From NCBI GenBank assembly GCA_033060915.1, contig CM065388.1, positions 31,212,001-31,276,000 of the forward strand: a stretch of 64,000 nt of DNA. The letters run 5' to 3'. The notes below the pieces were generated by a model, which did not search any database, was not told where the DNA came from, and worked only from the letters and a program-made list of their open reading frames with translations. Shown here one piece after another: positions 10,907 through 22,063 of this stretch. Each line of letters opens with the position of its first letter. The stretch's first letter is position 1. The position numbers were made by a program, and so were the translations under genes. Origin of the DNA: Euryodendron excelsum. Lineage: Eukaryota; Streptophyta; Magnoliopsida; Ericales; Pentaphylacaceae.

Positions 10907-13359
10907 CCTTCTCTTCTTCCTCCTAACCCACTTGAGTTTTCTTCTATTTTAATCCCTATCTTCTTCCCGTTTTTCTTGCATGCTTGAAACAAAGGAATCC
11001 CCAATTCATGTGTAAGAAGGATGGTTGAAAATCACCATGTTGGAGGCTTTCTTCTTATTCAACGTTAAACCATACAGATTTGGCCCCCTTGATTATGTGG
11101 TGAAGCCAACTTTGTATGTTTGTGACCCTACTTGCATTGAGTATATCATATTCATTCATTTACTCAAAACTTTTTTTCAAAGTGGTTTTCAAAACTTGCA
11201 TAAAATTCATCTTTGAAACTCGCATTCAAAATCTTGTTTTCCAAATCACACTCTTAGAGTAATTTTGGCCAATTCATGGTTAGGGTTACCTTAGGAAAGT
11301 GTTATATTTTTTGTGACCATCAAGATCCATATTTTCGGTGTAAACCCTAACTTTTTTTTCATCAAAACCCCAATCCTAAGATAATTCCAAGCATTCCATG
11401 GTTAGGGTCATTTTAGGAAAGTGTGATATTCAATGGGATCAAATTGGTCCATATTTCAAATCCATATTGTTTTCAAAACCACTAACTTAGAATGGTTCTA
11501 ATCTCTTTATGCTTAGAACCATTTTAGAAAAGTGAGATATTCAAAAAGTTCTCAAAAGTCCATGTTCAAACTCCTTTCCAAATTGCTTTTTAAACTCTTT
11601 TCCAAAAACTCTTTTTAAGCCCCTTTCCAAAATTTCTTTTCAAAATACTTTCCAAAAAGCTCTCTTCAAAAATCTGTTTTCCAAAAACTCTTTTCAAACT
11701 CCTTTCCAACAAGCTCTCTTAAAAAATTCACTTTCTAAAAACTCTGTTCAAACTTTCTTCTTGGAAACTTTCTTGAAAAGATCTTCTTTTCAAAAACTCT
11801 ATTTCTTGGAATCCAAGTCAAGCCCTAGATTCCATGGTTAGGAAATCCTAATTCTCTTTCCTAAAAGCACGACTTCCCCTTTTGCTTTAAACCATAGGTT
11901 TCGAAAATCTCATGTTCCGCACAAAATCATAGCTTTCCAAATCCTAGACTTCCAAAATTCAATCTTTCAAATTTCATGTTGAATCAAATCTCTCAAATTA
12001 GAAAATTAGATCAAATCTTCCAATCTTAGAAACCAAATCAAATAATATCTTTTTGGGAAATAGAATCAAATCTTGAATTTTAGGTAATAGAAATCAACTA
12101 TTCTTTAATTCAAAAATTTCCTAATTCCAGTCTTTCTATATTTCGAACTTTCCAAATTTAAAACATTCTAAAACTCAAAACTTTTTAAATTCAAATCTTT
12201 CCTAATTCAAAAACTTTCTTAATTTGGCAACTTTCTTAAAACGAAACTTTCCTATTTTGAAACTTTTCAAATTCTAAAACTTTTCAAAGTCCAACCTTTC
12301 CTAAACCCTAACTTTTCAAATCTTGCCAAGTCAAGTATAAATCAAATCAAAATCTCTTTCCAAATATTGTTTAAAGCCCATTTTCCTAATTCAAACATTT
12401 CCTAAATTCACTTTTTTAAAATCAAATCAAATCTCTCCAGTCCAGATCATAACCTTCCAATCTTAGGTTACCTAAACCCTAGTTCAACCCTAACCCTAAA
12501 GTTAGGAAGTTTCAATTCTTTTTTAAAACTTTTTTTTCTAGATCAAGATGGTTTTCCAATTTCAATCTAAGTTAAAATGTTTTCAAAACTCAACTCTACC
12601 TTTCCAAATTGAGTCCAAGTCTTCTTTTAAAGTTCAAACCCTTTTCAAGTCTAATTTCAATTTCAAATCAAATCTCGATTTCATATCTTCTATTCCAAGT
12701 TCAAATCAAATTCTTTTTCAAATTAAACTTTTTTTAAATCAAACTTTTCAAAACCTAAAAGTGTCTATTTTCAATCAGACTCTTGTCCGAACTATGACAG
12801 ACTTGATTCCCACAAAGGGATACGTAGGCAACCCTCATGGGTACGGTCATAACCTTTTCAAATCTCCAATTCTATAATCTATTTCAAGTTTTCAATTTCT
12901 AAAACCTTCTTTTAAACTTCAAATCTATTTTCAAAATCAGATCAAGTTTTTTTCAAATCTACTTTCAAGCTCAAATCAAATTCTTGTACTTGCATATCAT
13001 GCATCATATCAAGCTTCTTTCTAAGGGTTCTTTTTTTAAAGTGGATAGTTTTGGATATTTATTAATCAAATATTCCAAATGAGTAAACCTATGGTGAATA
13101 AACATATAGGTATTGCTAGGGCAGGGTAGGGTGATAGCTTAGTGCTTCTTCCCTACACGTAACTATCCTTCGAACCCCGATCACTGTTTTCAAAGATCAA
13201 AATGATGTTATTTTCAAAAAGGGCTTAAATCTTTTCAAAGGTTGCCAAACAATCTATTTTTTAAAATACCCTCTCTGGAGGAAGTTTTCAAAATCTTTTC
13301 AAAAACTCTAAGTGTAATCTTCAGATTGTGCTTAGTTTTAGGTGACCTAACTCACCTTA

Positions 13360-13380
13360 ACAAAGTTAGGTGGCGACTCT
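13360..13380 (+). promoter_or_regulatory. PBS-like word inside the LTR
   Basis: GTTAGGTGGCGACTC lies about 160 bases before the LTR end and shares TGGCGACT(C) with the PBS. It is kept at 14320 (diverged), 21902, 29756, 35812, 43608 and 58750 and on the minus strand at 42973 and 60316. ACCTAAC just upstream can pair with GTTAGGT. Confidence 0.5.
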
Positions 13381-13527
13381 AAATTTTTTTCCACATGCCC
13401 TTAATCAAATCAATTTCAAATTCAAACCCAATCGTACTCATTCTTCTAAGAGGATGAGTTCTAACAAGAGAATACTGTATTTTTCTCACTTGTCTTTTCT
13501 GAATACGAAAAATCGGGGCGCGACAGC

Positions 13528-13545
13528 TAGTGACTCCATTAGGGA
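13528..13545 (+). promoter_or_regulatory. Primer-binding site of unit B (degenerate)
   Basis: TAGTGACTCCATTAGGGA lies two bases after the LTR end. It differs from the better copy at 43770 (TGGTGACTCCGCTGGGGA) at several bases. This PBS type is the one usually given for the Tat/Ogre lineage (tRNA-Arg); the tRNA match was not computed. Confidence 0.75.
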
Positions 13546-14145
13546 CGCTTAGAGGGTTGGGCCAATGTCAGGTAACTTCACCCTCACCCATTTGGAGTCT
13601 TTGATTAATTTTTCCAATTCTATCTATTTCAAAAATTTCAAAATCAATCTTTTTCAAGTTGTTTTCAAAAACATGTCATTGCTTGCATTCAATTACATTC
13701 AATTATTCAATCTTACATTGAGCTTGTCATTTAAGTACTGACTTTTGCATCTTTATCTTTGTAGGTGGACCTTTGTTCATATATTTATTTCATGCTATAT
13801 TAACTGCCATGTATGAATGAATTTATGGAATGGACCAAATGGATGGGAGTTGTTGGGTCCTTTCCTCCGTTTTTTCAAATTTCACACGCACATGCATTGT
13901 GCACAAGCATTTGCATACTTACATTCTTTACCTGAAATGTCCCCTCTAGTAAGATGGGAGAACAATATATTGGTCGTGAACAAGATGTTGTGTCAGTTTC
14001 TTTGCCTACGACCTCTTGATGGTTCCCCCGCTCGGATCACCAACCAATCATGGCACCACCTTAGGGAGTGGGTCTAAATTTGAAGATTTGGGAACTGTGT
14101 CTTCTTAGGAAACATTAGTAAACCCTCAAGCTCATACTCATGTAG

Positions 14146-14473
14146 AGCAAAATGGAGTTATTTTTAGAAAGTGCTTAAATCTTTGCAAAGGTTGTCAAAC
14201 AACCTATTTTCTTAAAAAGTCTCTCTTAAGAAAGTTTTCAAAATCTTTTCAAAAACTTTAAGTGTAATCTTTGGGTTGTGCTTAGTTTTAGGTGACCTAA
14301 CTCGCCTTAACAAAGTTAGGTGGCACCTTCAAATCTTTTTTCACAAGCCCTTAATCAAATCAATTTCAAATTCAAGTCTAGTCACACTTATTCTTCTAGG
14401 AGAATAAGTTCTAACGAGATAGTACTGTTTTTTTCTCACTTGTCTTTTTCGAGTGCGAAAAATCAGGGCGCAA
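14146..14473 (+). repeat. LTR 3'-end fragment inside unit B
   Basis: The sequence from AAAATGGAGTTATTTTT to AATCAGGGCGCAA matches the last 320 bases of the family LTR (compare 13200-13525). It lacks the final ACA and the PBS and is fused to the ACGAGTTAATGGG segment, so it is a product of recombination or deletion rather than an insertion. Confidence 0.75.
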
Positions 14474-14689
14474 TAAGGGAAAACGAGTTAATGGGTTGAA
14501 TCTCAGAGAGTGGTGCAAGTACTATCACATCCTAACAATAAAAGGACGAAATTAAAAAGGAGAATCACAAAAGAGAAACCGAAGTTCAACAAGCTGCCTA
14601 ATTCTAGGATACAACACTCATAACTAAACATGAACCCTCAGGCAAACCCAAGAGGGCATGCGTCTACTCTCATCGATATGTAAAATATA

Positions 14690-14945
14690 TGCATTCATCA
14701 AAAAATATGATATGCATTCAATTCCATTTTTGCATGTGCAATCATAAAAAATTTTGACATGCACTCAATTTCAGTCATGCATGTGCATTCATGTATGTGC
14801 ATTCATCAGAAAACTTGACATGCACTCAATTCCAATCCTACATTTACATTCGTACATGTGCATATATTAAAAAATATGACATGCATTCAATTCCATTCTT
14901 GTAGGTGCATTTATCAAAAAAGTATGATATGCATTCCTTTCCAAA
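14690..14945 (+). repeat. Minisatellite, ATGCATTCAATTCC type
   Basis: Units of about 45-57 bp with the words ATGCATTCAATTCC and GTGCATTCAT are homologous to 5690-6010 and 40690-40915. Confidence 0.8.
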
Positions 14946-15020
14946 ACATGTACATTTTTAGAATTGGTATAAATAAATGGTTTGTGCATAAAAACTTACT
15001 TTATATCTTTCTCTCTCTAT

Positions 15021-15055
15021 CTCTCTCAAATAGGAAACAAGAAATGAGGTAAAGT
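15021..15055 (+). promoter_or_regulatory. Splice-site-flanked 15-nt block of unit B
   Basis: A CTCTCTC tract and CAAATAG precede GAAACAAGAAATGAG (15034-15048), followed by GTAAAG. It is the counterpart of 6079-6093. Confidence 0.35.
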
Positions 15056-15175
15056 ACCAAAAAGAGCTAAAGCCACCTCGCGACCAAGTAACCTCAGATA
15101 TCTCTAACACTAGCGTACACCTCAGAAAGCTCAGTGAATGGGGCAATGGCCCATTCTCGACCTCCCCAATCAACC
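15040..15175 (-). pseudogene. Remnant of the antisense ORF (C-terminal part)
   Basis: This block matches 6095-6225, which lies in the 3' part of A's antisense pseudogene (shared words include GAGCTAAAGCCACC and GGGCAATGGCCCA). The frame cannot be followed. Beyond it the minisatellite at 15170 takes the place of the N-terminal part. Confidence 0.45.
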
Positions 15176-16010
15176 TTGAACTTCCCTAGAAGAGCATCAT
15201 TTCACCAGATAGAGTGTCAGTTCAGGAATACATCAACCTTGGACTTCCCTAGAGGAGCATCGTTTCGCCAGACGGAGTGTCAGTTCAAGAAGACATCAAC
15301 CTTGGACTTCCCTAGAGGAGCATCGTTCTGCCAAACGGAGCATTGGTTCAAGAAGTATTAGACATCAACTTTGGACTTCCCTAGAGGAGCATCGTTATGC
15401 CAGACAGAGTATCAGTTTAAGAAAGCCTCAACCTTGGATTTCCCCAAAGGAACATCGTTTCGCTAGACAGAGTGTCGATTCAAGAAGACATCAACTTTGG
15501 ACTTCCTTGAATGAGCATCGTTTCGCTAGACGGAGTGTCGGTTCAAAAAGACACTAACCTTTGACTTTCCTAGAGGAGCATCGTTCCACTAGATGGAGTG
15601 TTGGTTCAAGAAATATCAGACATCAACCTTGGACTTCCCTAGAGCATCATTCCACCAAACAAAGTTTTGGTTCAAAAAGTATCAGACATCAATCTTAGAC
15701 TTCCCTAGAGAAGCATCATTCTGCCAAACAGAGTATTGGTTCAAGAAGTAGCAATTTCAAGACATCAACTTTGGACTTTCCTAGAGGAGCATCGTTCTAC
15801 CAGACAAACTGTTGGTTCAAGAAGTAGTAGTTTTAAGACATCAACCTTGCTCTGCCAGACGAAGCGCTGGTTCAAGAAGCATCAATTTTCCTAGAGGAGT
15901 ATAATCTTGCCAGATGAAGCATCAATTTCTCTAGAGAAGTATCATTCAACTAGACGAAGCATCAATTTCCCTAGAGAAGTATCATTCTGCCAAATGAAAT
16001 GCTAGACATC
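15170..16010 (+). repeat. Minisatellite, about 63 bp (CATCAACCTTGGACTTCC)
   Basis: About a dozen units carry CATCAACCTTGGACTTCC, then GAGGAGCATCGTTTCGCC and a GGTTCAAGAAG end. The period is 63 near 15231-15294 and up to about 72 later, where units carry a short insertion. A homologous array is at 41150-41740. Tandem repeats in the 3' untranslated region are known from Ogre-lineage elements. Confidence 0.85.
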
Positions 16011-16101
16011 GATTGTTGGGTCAAGATAACTATTCATTAGATTTAAACTCTCCCAATCCCTCCGATCGCTTTGCAGTCAACATAGGACTCTTACTTTATC
16101 A

Positions 16102-16143
16102 TTTTCTATCTTCGACAAGCAAAGATAGAAAAAGAGGGACAGT
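16102..16143 (+). promoter_or_regulatory. Hairpin plus polypurine tract of unit B
   Basis: TTTTCTATCTTCG (16102-16114), loop ACAAG, and CAAAGATAGAAAA (16120-16132) form the stem, followed by AAGAGGGACAGT. Relative to A, one stem pair has changed from G-C to A-T on both sides. Confidence 0.75.
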
Positions 16144-17009
16144 TCTAAGCACCCCATTTTGCCCGCTCAGCAATCTCTGGTCTGACTGAGCTCACTTTCA
16201 AACATCACATGCACATTCAGACTCCAACCAACCCTCTAAACTCCAATCTAGTCCACTGGCGCTCTTCTTGAAAAATACCTAAGACCTTAAAGTGGTAGAC
16301 TCACCCTTCTAAGGTTGTCCCGGGGATAATCTAGCATGTTCTAGTACCTTGCAGTCGCTTTTGAACCGATTCTGAGAGCATCCGATCAAAATGACAATTT
16401 TGTGCCTAAGCATCCAATTGCCTCCGGCAACCACATCGGCTCTGGGTATCAAACCAGTTACCTTCCAAAGATGCTTCTAATAGCATTCCCAACCTTTCTG
16501 GACCATTTCGAGTCCATTCCAATAAACCCGGTGTGAAATGATCATTTTGCCCTTAGCAGGCCGATCAACCTTTTCAACTATTCTAGCATTGTTTCTCAAG
16601 CCAGTTACCTCTGGGACACTCTCTTATGGGTTCCCATCCATTCTCAGCCAAATCTAGTTACTAGAAACTTTATGGATTATTTTTAGACTTTCCGAAGTCA
16701 CTCCCAGTGGAGCAAAGCCAAAAATTGCATGGTAGTCGTGAGGATAGGCGCCCAAATCTTCTGCCTTGCGTTTTAAGAATCAAAGGTCTGTTTCTTACCA
16801 ACTTAAAAAATTTCCTGAATGGCTGGCGCCACTACAATAAGCGCTAGTGTCAACTTTGGCTACCTATAAATACAGACCTTCCCCCTGCGTAAAAATGGTC
16901 CGCAAACTCAGTCTAAAAACTTTGTTTCTCAAAATCTAAAGCTCAAAGTCTCTCTAAACCCTACCCCTCTCTACCCTCTGCAAACCCTAGCCTCCATACA
17001 CTCCATACA

Positions 17010-17014
17010 CAAAC
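17010..17014 (+). repeat. Target-site duplication CAAAC, left copy
   Basis: It matches 19220-19224 exactly and flanks the solo LTR. Confidence 0.9.
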
Positions 17015-19219
17015 TGTTGGTCCAAAAGGCAACCCAAAAGGGGGGTTGAATTGGGTTTCTTTTGAAGATTAATACAAGTTAAGATTAATTAAAATTAATC
17101 TAAACAACATGGCAGTAATTAATCTATGTGCAAAGCATTGTAATCAATAGAAGCAAAGAAAACAGAGCAATAGAAGAGAGACACAGATTTACCGAAGTTC
17201 AACCACAAACCGTGGTCTACGTCCTCACCCCAATACCTCATTAAAGTCTTCTTCCACTATGTAATCACCTATTACAAGATGGGCTGCTGATTGACAAAGT
17301 GCTTAGCTCACTCTACAAAGAACTCCTCACCGAAATCTTCAATCCCCAAGTGGTTTGTCCAAGCTCCACTCAAACTTACAAGAGTTTTGCTTCATACAAG
17401 AGAACTCTCTAAACTCTCAATTACAAGTGTATATGAATATACAAGTAACAAACAAACTCTCTAGCAAGAGTAGATTTACAATCAAAGCTCACTCAAGAAT
17501 GAAATAGGAAGAATGTTTAGGAATATTAGGTTGATCAGTGATTCTTGTCTCTTATTGTTTCTTCCTCTTGATTCTTGTATATAAATGCAGTTGGAGGCTA
17601 GTATATATACTCTTGCATTGATTCCATCCGTTGGAGGTGGTTGAGTATCATAAATGCACGTCCAGTTCGTTATAACGTTAAGAAAAATAGTCGTTATATC
17701 AGAGGCAGTCGGCTCCAGGTCTGTGGAGTCGACACTTCCTGCTTCTGCATTTACCAGACGATGTTCACTGAGTTCATGAGTCCCCTCTTCATGTCAATGA
17801 GGCGACTCCTCGTTCATTCTGTCTTCACATCTTCGGCTTCTGCTGTCATAAGGCGAAACTTCATTATCATGTGTCCGCTCATTGATCGTTTAAACTTCAA
17901 GCCATTTTACTTCTGCTACCAAGAGGCAACTCTTCGTCTTTATGTGTCCACTCATTCTTCATTTCATCTTCACATCTTCGCGTCGGTCTCCATGAGGCGA
18001 CACTTCATGACAATGTGTCCACTCATTGCCTACTTGGTCTCCAGGCTTTTTTGTTTCTGTGTTCAAAAGGCGACACCTCATTTCCATAAGTCCCTTCATT
18101 ATCCAGTTTTTCTTCATGCCTTTTTGCTTCTGTGTGCAAGAGGCGACACCTTACTTTCTGTGCCCATTTTGTCTTCAAATCTTTTACGTATGTGATCAGG
18201 AGGTGACTCCTCATTTCCATGAGTCCCCTCATTGCCCAGAATTCAGTATTCTATCTTCCAATGATTCAGATCATCTTAGCATAGGTATAAGATCTTCAAG
18301 GAGTATGTCTTTAGGGTATGATGATCAATCAAATCTCTTTAACTCATCAGAGTTAACTTCTATTTAATTTGGATTGAATCAATCATTGGATATTGATCTT
18401 CTTCTTGAATCTCAAATAGTCAAAGCTTTATTAGATCAATGTTCATCTTTTCTTCTTCAATTCCAAAGCTTTCTTCTTTCGTTGTATAATATCTTCTTCA
18501 ATGCCAAGCTTCCTCAATTGTGTAAAGCCTCACAATGCTTCAATTATGATTTCCTCTCTTTGTTAATAATTCTTCATTCTTCATTAAAGATCACTTCAAT
18601 GAGACCATTGCAGACATGATGAAGTCTCTTCATACATCTAGTCTTCATTGATCCTTTGTAGAAGAATTCTTCACTTGGATTCCATGTAGAGATCAGATAT
18701 TCATTGTGAGCCATCTTCTCAGCAACTTCAATCACATTGTCTTGAATTGGTCTTTAGCATACCAGATGAAATCATCTCTTGAGCATTTTCCAAACTCTTC
18801 AACAAACAATTCATCTTCAACTGAGCATTGCACCTCCTCAACTAATCTTTGCATATTCTGATGAAGTCTTCAGTCTAGTGCAAATCAATCTTCATTTAAT
18901 CTATGCATACTTGATAGAAGCTTTATTTGAATGTCTTCAATCTCTTCGAGTGTGGAACATATGTTTGAAGTAGAGATATGCAACAATCCTCTGTTTGGTT
19001 TATTGTATAACTCTTTGAATTCATTGCTTGCTTCTTAAACTTGTTGTGCATACTCTTTGACATGTATTAGACTTAAGATTTAACTTTAAGTCTAAGTTAT
19101 GAACTTTGTTAATCTGCACAATAAATAGATTCATTAGTAAAATAACAAAAGGTTTAGTTATTATCAAAATCAACATGGGAATTAACCTTCAGTCAACAAG
19201 GATCAACCTTGACTCAACA
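17015..19219 (-). mobile_element. Solo LTR of a copia-like (SIRE/Maximus-type) element
   Basis: On the minus strand it runs from TGTTGAGTCAAGGTTGATCC (start, 19219) to GGACCAACA (end, 17015). The 5-bp target duplication CAAAC is present at 17010-17014 and 19220-19224. Near the end are a C-run and GGGTTGCCTTTTGG, as at the 3' end of the solo LTR at 45457-47396. A TATATATA-rich promoter-like segment lies near 17605 on the minus strand. There is no internal coding region, so it is a solo LTR left by LTR-LTR recombination. The SIRE/Maximus assignment rests on the terminal style (GATTTTGATAATAAC at the start, CCCCCCTTTTGGG near the end). Confidence 0.85.
17795..18240 (+). repeat. Tandem array in the copia-like LTR, about 50-73 bp units
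   Basis: GAGGCGACTCCTC-like words recur near 17799, 17850, 17923, 17994, 18067, 18140 and 18200. Each is followed by a GTGTCCACTCATT- or GAGTCCCCTCATT-like word. Open frames over the array (for example plus 17641-18195) are a by-product of the repeat. Confidence 0.8.
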
Positions 19220-19224
19220 CAAAC
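19220..19224 (+). repeat. Target-site duplication CAAAC, right copy
   Basis: It is identical to 17010-17014. The interrupted Tat LTR resumes directly after it. Confidence 0.9.
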
Positions 19225-22063
19225 CTCCAAAGCCTTCATGGAAGACTCAAAGTGCTGCAACTAGGAGGCTCTCAAGGTTTAAGTAAAGTGAAGCAAACAA
19301 GGAAGTCAAAGCAAGAAGAAGACAAGGCAGACTTTCGATTTACTTTTACGTAATTCCCCCCCCCCCCTCTTCTTCCTCCTAATCCACTTGGGTTTTCTTC
19401 TATTTTAATCCCCCATCTTCTACCTCTCTTTCTTGCATGCTTGAAACAAGGGACTCTCCGATTCATGCCTAGGATGAATTGTTGAAGGTCACCGTGTTAG
19501 GAGCTTTATTCAAATTTGACCCTTGATGCCGTAGGCTCTGCCCCCTTGATTATGTGGTGAAGCCTAACCTTCTATGTTCACAGCCCTTTTTGCATTGTGC
19601 ATATCATATTCATACATTCATTCAAAATTGTTTTCAAAGTCGTTTTCCAAACTTGCATCAAAGTGGTTTTCAAACTTACATTCAAAATCTCTTTTTTAAA
19701 CTTATTTTCATAATCATAATCTTAAAGTGATTCTAGTCATTTCATGGTTAGGGTTGTTTTAGGAAAATGTTACATTCATTGTGACTATCAAGGTCCATAT
19801 TTTGGGTGTAAACCCTAAATTATTTTTTCATCAAAACCACAATCTTAAGATAATTAGTCATTCCATGGTTAGGGTTGTTTTATAAAAATGTGATATTTAA
19901 TGTGATCATTATGGTCCATATTTCAAATCCATAATGTTTTCAAAATCACCAACTTAGAATGGTTCTAATCTTTTCATAGTTAGAATTGCTTTAGGGAAGT
20001 GAGACATTCAAAAGATTTCAAAAGTCCATATTCAAACGTCTTTGCAAATTCGATTTTCTAACCTCTTTTCAAAAGCTCTATTCAAAAATCTACTTTCTAA
20101 AAACTGTCTTCAAACTTCTTTCCTAAAAATTCTTTTCAAATATCCACTTTCTAAAAACTCTTTTTCTTGAAGTCCAATTCAAGTCTTAGAATCTGTTGTT
20201 AGGATACCCTAGTTCTCTTTCCTAAAATAATGACTTTCTATTTTGTCTCCAATCGTAGGTTTCCAAAAACTATCTTCTACATCAAATCCTAGATTTCCAA
20301 AACCTCTTTTTCTATACCAAATCATAAATTTCCAAATTTAAGATTTTTAAAACTCAATCTTTCCAATTTCTTGTCAAATCAAATCTTCCCATCTTCCAAT
20401 TTAGGAAATCAAATCTAATCTTCCAAATTAGGGAACTAGATCTAATCCTCCAATTTTAGAAACCAAATCAAATTATCTATTTTTGAAAATAAAATCTAAT
20501 CTTTTACTTTAAGAAATAGAAATCAAACCTTTCACAATTTCAAACATTTTCAAATCTCAACTTTCTAAAACTCAACTTATCAAAACTGTCAAATCTTTCC
20601 TAAATCTAAGCTTTCAAATCTTTCCTAAATTCAAACTTCTAAATCTTTTCAAAGTTCAAATCTTTCTAAATTCAAATCTTTCCTAAAATCAAAACTTTCC
20701 TAAATTGAAGACTTTCCTAAAGTGTAAACTTTCCTAAAATTAAACTTTCTTAACTTGGCACTTTCCTAAAGTGAAACTTTCTCAATTTTATGCTTTCTAA
20801 AATCTACTCTTTCCTAAGTTCTAACTTTTCAAATTCATTCAAATCAAGTAATCAAGTCAAGTCTTTTCAAGTCAAGTGTTCCTAAAATCAAATTAAATCC
20901 TTTCAAACCTTTCTTAAAACTCATCTTTCGTAATCCTAAGTTTTCTAAAATCAAATCAAACTTTTCAAATCTAGATCAACCCTTTCTAATTCAAGTCCAT
21001 GCTCCAACCTCACGTTTCCTAAACCCTAGGAGGCCTAAACCTTGGTTTAACCCTAATCAACTATTTTCTAAAACCCTTTTCTAAACCAATATGGTTTTTT
21101 TTAACTTCAATCTAAGTCAAAATATTTTCAAAACTCAACTCCTTTCCCAAATCAAGTCCAATTTTTCTTTCAATGTTCAAACCCTTTTCCAAGTCCAATT
21201 CTAAGTCTAAGTTCAATTCAAATCAAATTATAATTTCAAATCTTCTATTCCAAGTTCAAATCAAACTCTTTTCAAATCAAACTTTCCAAAAAACCTCAAA
21301 GTGTCTATTTTCAATCGAACTCTTGTCCGAACTACAACTGACATGATTCCCAACAAAGGGATACGTAGGCAACCCTCATGGGTGCGGTCACAACCTTTTT
21401 CAAATTTCTAATTTCATAATCTATTTTAAGTTTTCAATTTCTAAAACCTTCTTTCAAACTTCAAATCTTCTTTTCAAATTTATTTTCAAAGTTAAATCTT
21501 TCTTTTCAAATCTATTTTCAAAATCAAATATTTTTCTTGCACTGTATATCATGCATCATATAGCTATTTTCTAAAGTGGATAGTATTGGACATTGGACAA
21601 TCAAATATTCTAAATGAGTGAACCTAGGGTGAATAGACATGTAGGTACCAAAATGGCAGAGTAGGATAATGATCTTAGGATATCTTCCCAACATGTAACC
21701 AACCTCCGAACCTAGAATTATTATTTTCAAAGACCAAAACGGTGTTATTTTTCAAAAACGGCTTAAAATCTTTCCAAAGGTTGACAACCAACCTATTTTC
21801 TTAAAAACTCTCTATTGAGGAAGTTTTTCAAAACCTTTTCAAAAACCCTAAGTTTAATATTCGGATTGCTTAATTTCAGGTGACTTAACTCAGCTTACTC
21901 AAGTTAGGTGGCGACTCTAAATCTTTTTCAAAAGCCCTTCTTTAATGTCAATTTTCAATTCAAATCTAGTCGCACTCACCATTTTAGAAGGATGGGTTCT
22001 AAGGAGAGAGCACTATGTTTTTCTCACTTGTTTTTTTTAAATGCAAAAAATCAGGGCGCAACA

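Larger units (their letters stand above)
1..13525 (+). mobile_element. Tat/Ogre-type LTR retrotransposon A, non-autonomous, left end outside window
   Basis: The window opens inside a long LTR: base 1 aligns with about base 11179 of the LTR at 9310-13525. After a deletion junction near 2066 follows a leader (2067-3966), a degenerate middle (3967-6100), an antisense pseudogene (about 6110-6961), a G-poor 3' region, a polypurine tract and a complete 3' LTR. No gag motif, reverse transcriptase, integrase or protease could be read, so the unit depends on other elements. The 3' LTR is followed by a PBS and therefore also serves as the 5' LTR of the next unit. Assignment to the Tat/Ogre lineage rests on LTR length, PBS sequence, antisense frame and the better-preserved gag of the related copy at 37.5-38.9 kb. 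Confidence 0.8.
9310..13525 (+). repeat. Complete LTR shared by units A and B (4.2 kb)
   Basis: It starts TGTAAGCACC straight after a PPT and ends GGCGCGACA straight before a PBS, so it is at once the 3' LTR of A and the 5' LTR of B. In order it holds a GC-richer U3-like part with TTTGCCCC words, GGCGCC-type promoter repeats, a TATA box (10573-10580), a poly-C run (10875-10903), a long G-poor tract, and the conserved 3' terminal 450 bases. Confidence 0.9.
13526..16143 (+). mobile_element. Internal region of unit B, rearranged, non-coding
   Basis: The order is PBS (13528), leader to about 14145, a misplaced LTR 3' end (14146-14473), then post-gag material (CGAGTTAATGGGTT near 14485), a minisatellite, a short remnant of the antisense ORF (15040-15175), a second minisatellite and a PPT. 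Gag and everything between the leader and 14.48 kb are gone. The internal region is only 2.6 kb. Confidence 0.8.
16144..22063 (+). repeat. LTR shared by units B and C, split by a copia-like solo LTR
   Basis: It starts TCTAAGCACCCC (one change from TGTAAGC) and ends GGGCGCAACA. Without the insertion at 17015-19219 and one duplicated 5-mer it is about 3.7 kb. A TATA box lies at 16865-16872. Directly after it TGGCAAC, the first seven bases of a PBS, joins foreign internal sequence. Confidence 0.85.

Noticed and set aside
13817..14077. 86-codon open frame in the leader of B
   Set aside because: The homologous leaders of A, D and E have stops or shifts in this frame.
15134..15361. Open frame with a 21-residue repeat
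   Set aside because: It is the 63-bp minisatellite read in one frame; later units change frame through length variation.
17641..18195. 184-codon plus-strand open frame
   Set aside because: It lies inside a copia-like LTR and follows the tandem array; it runs against the LTR's own strand and has no known domain.
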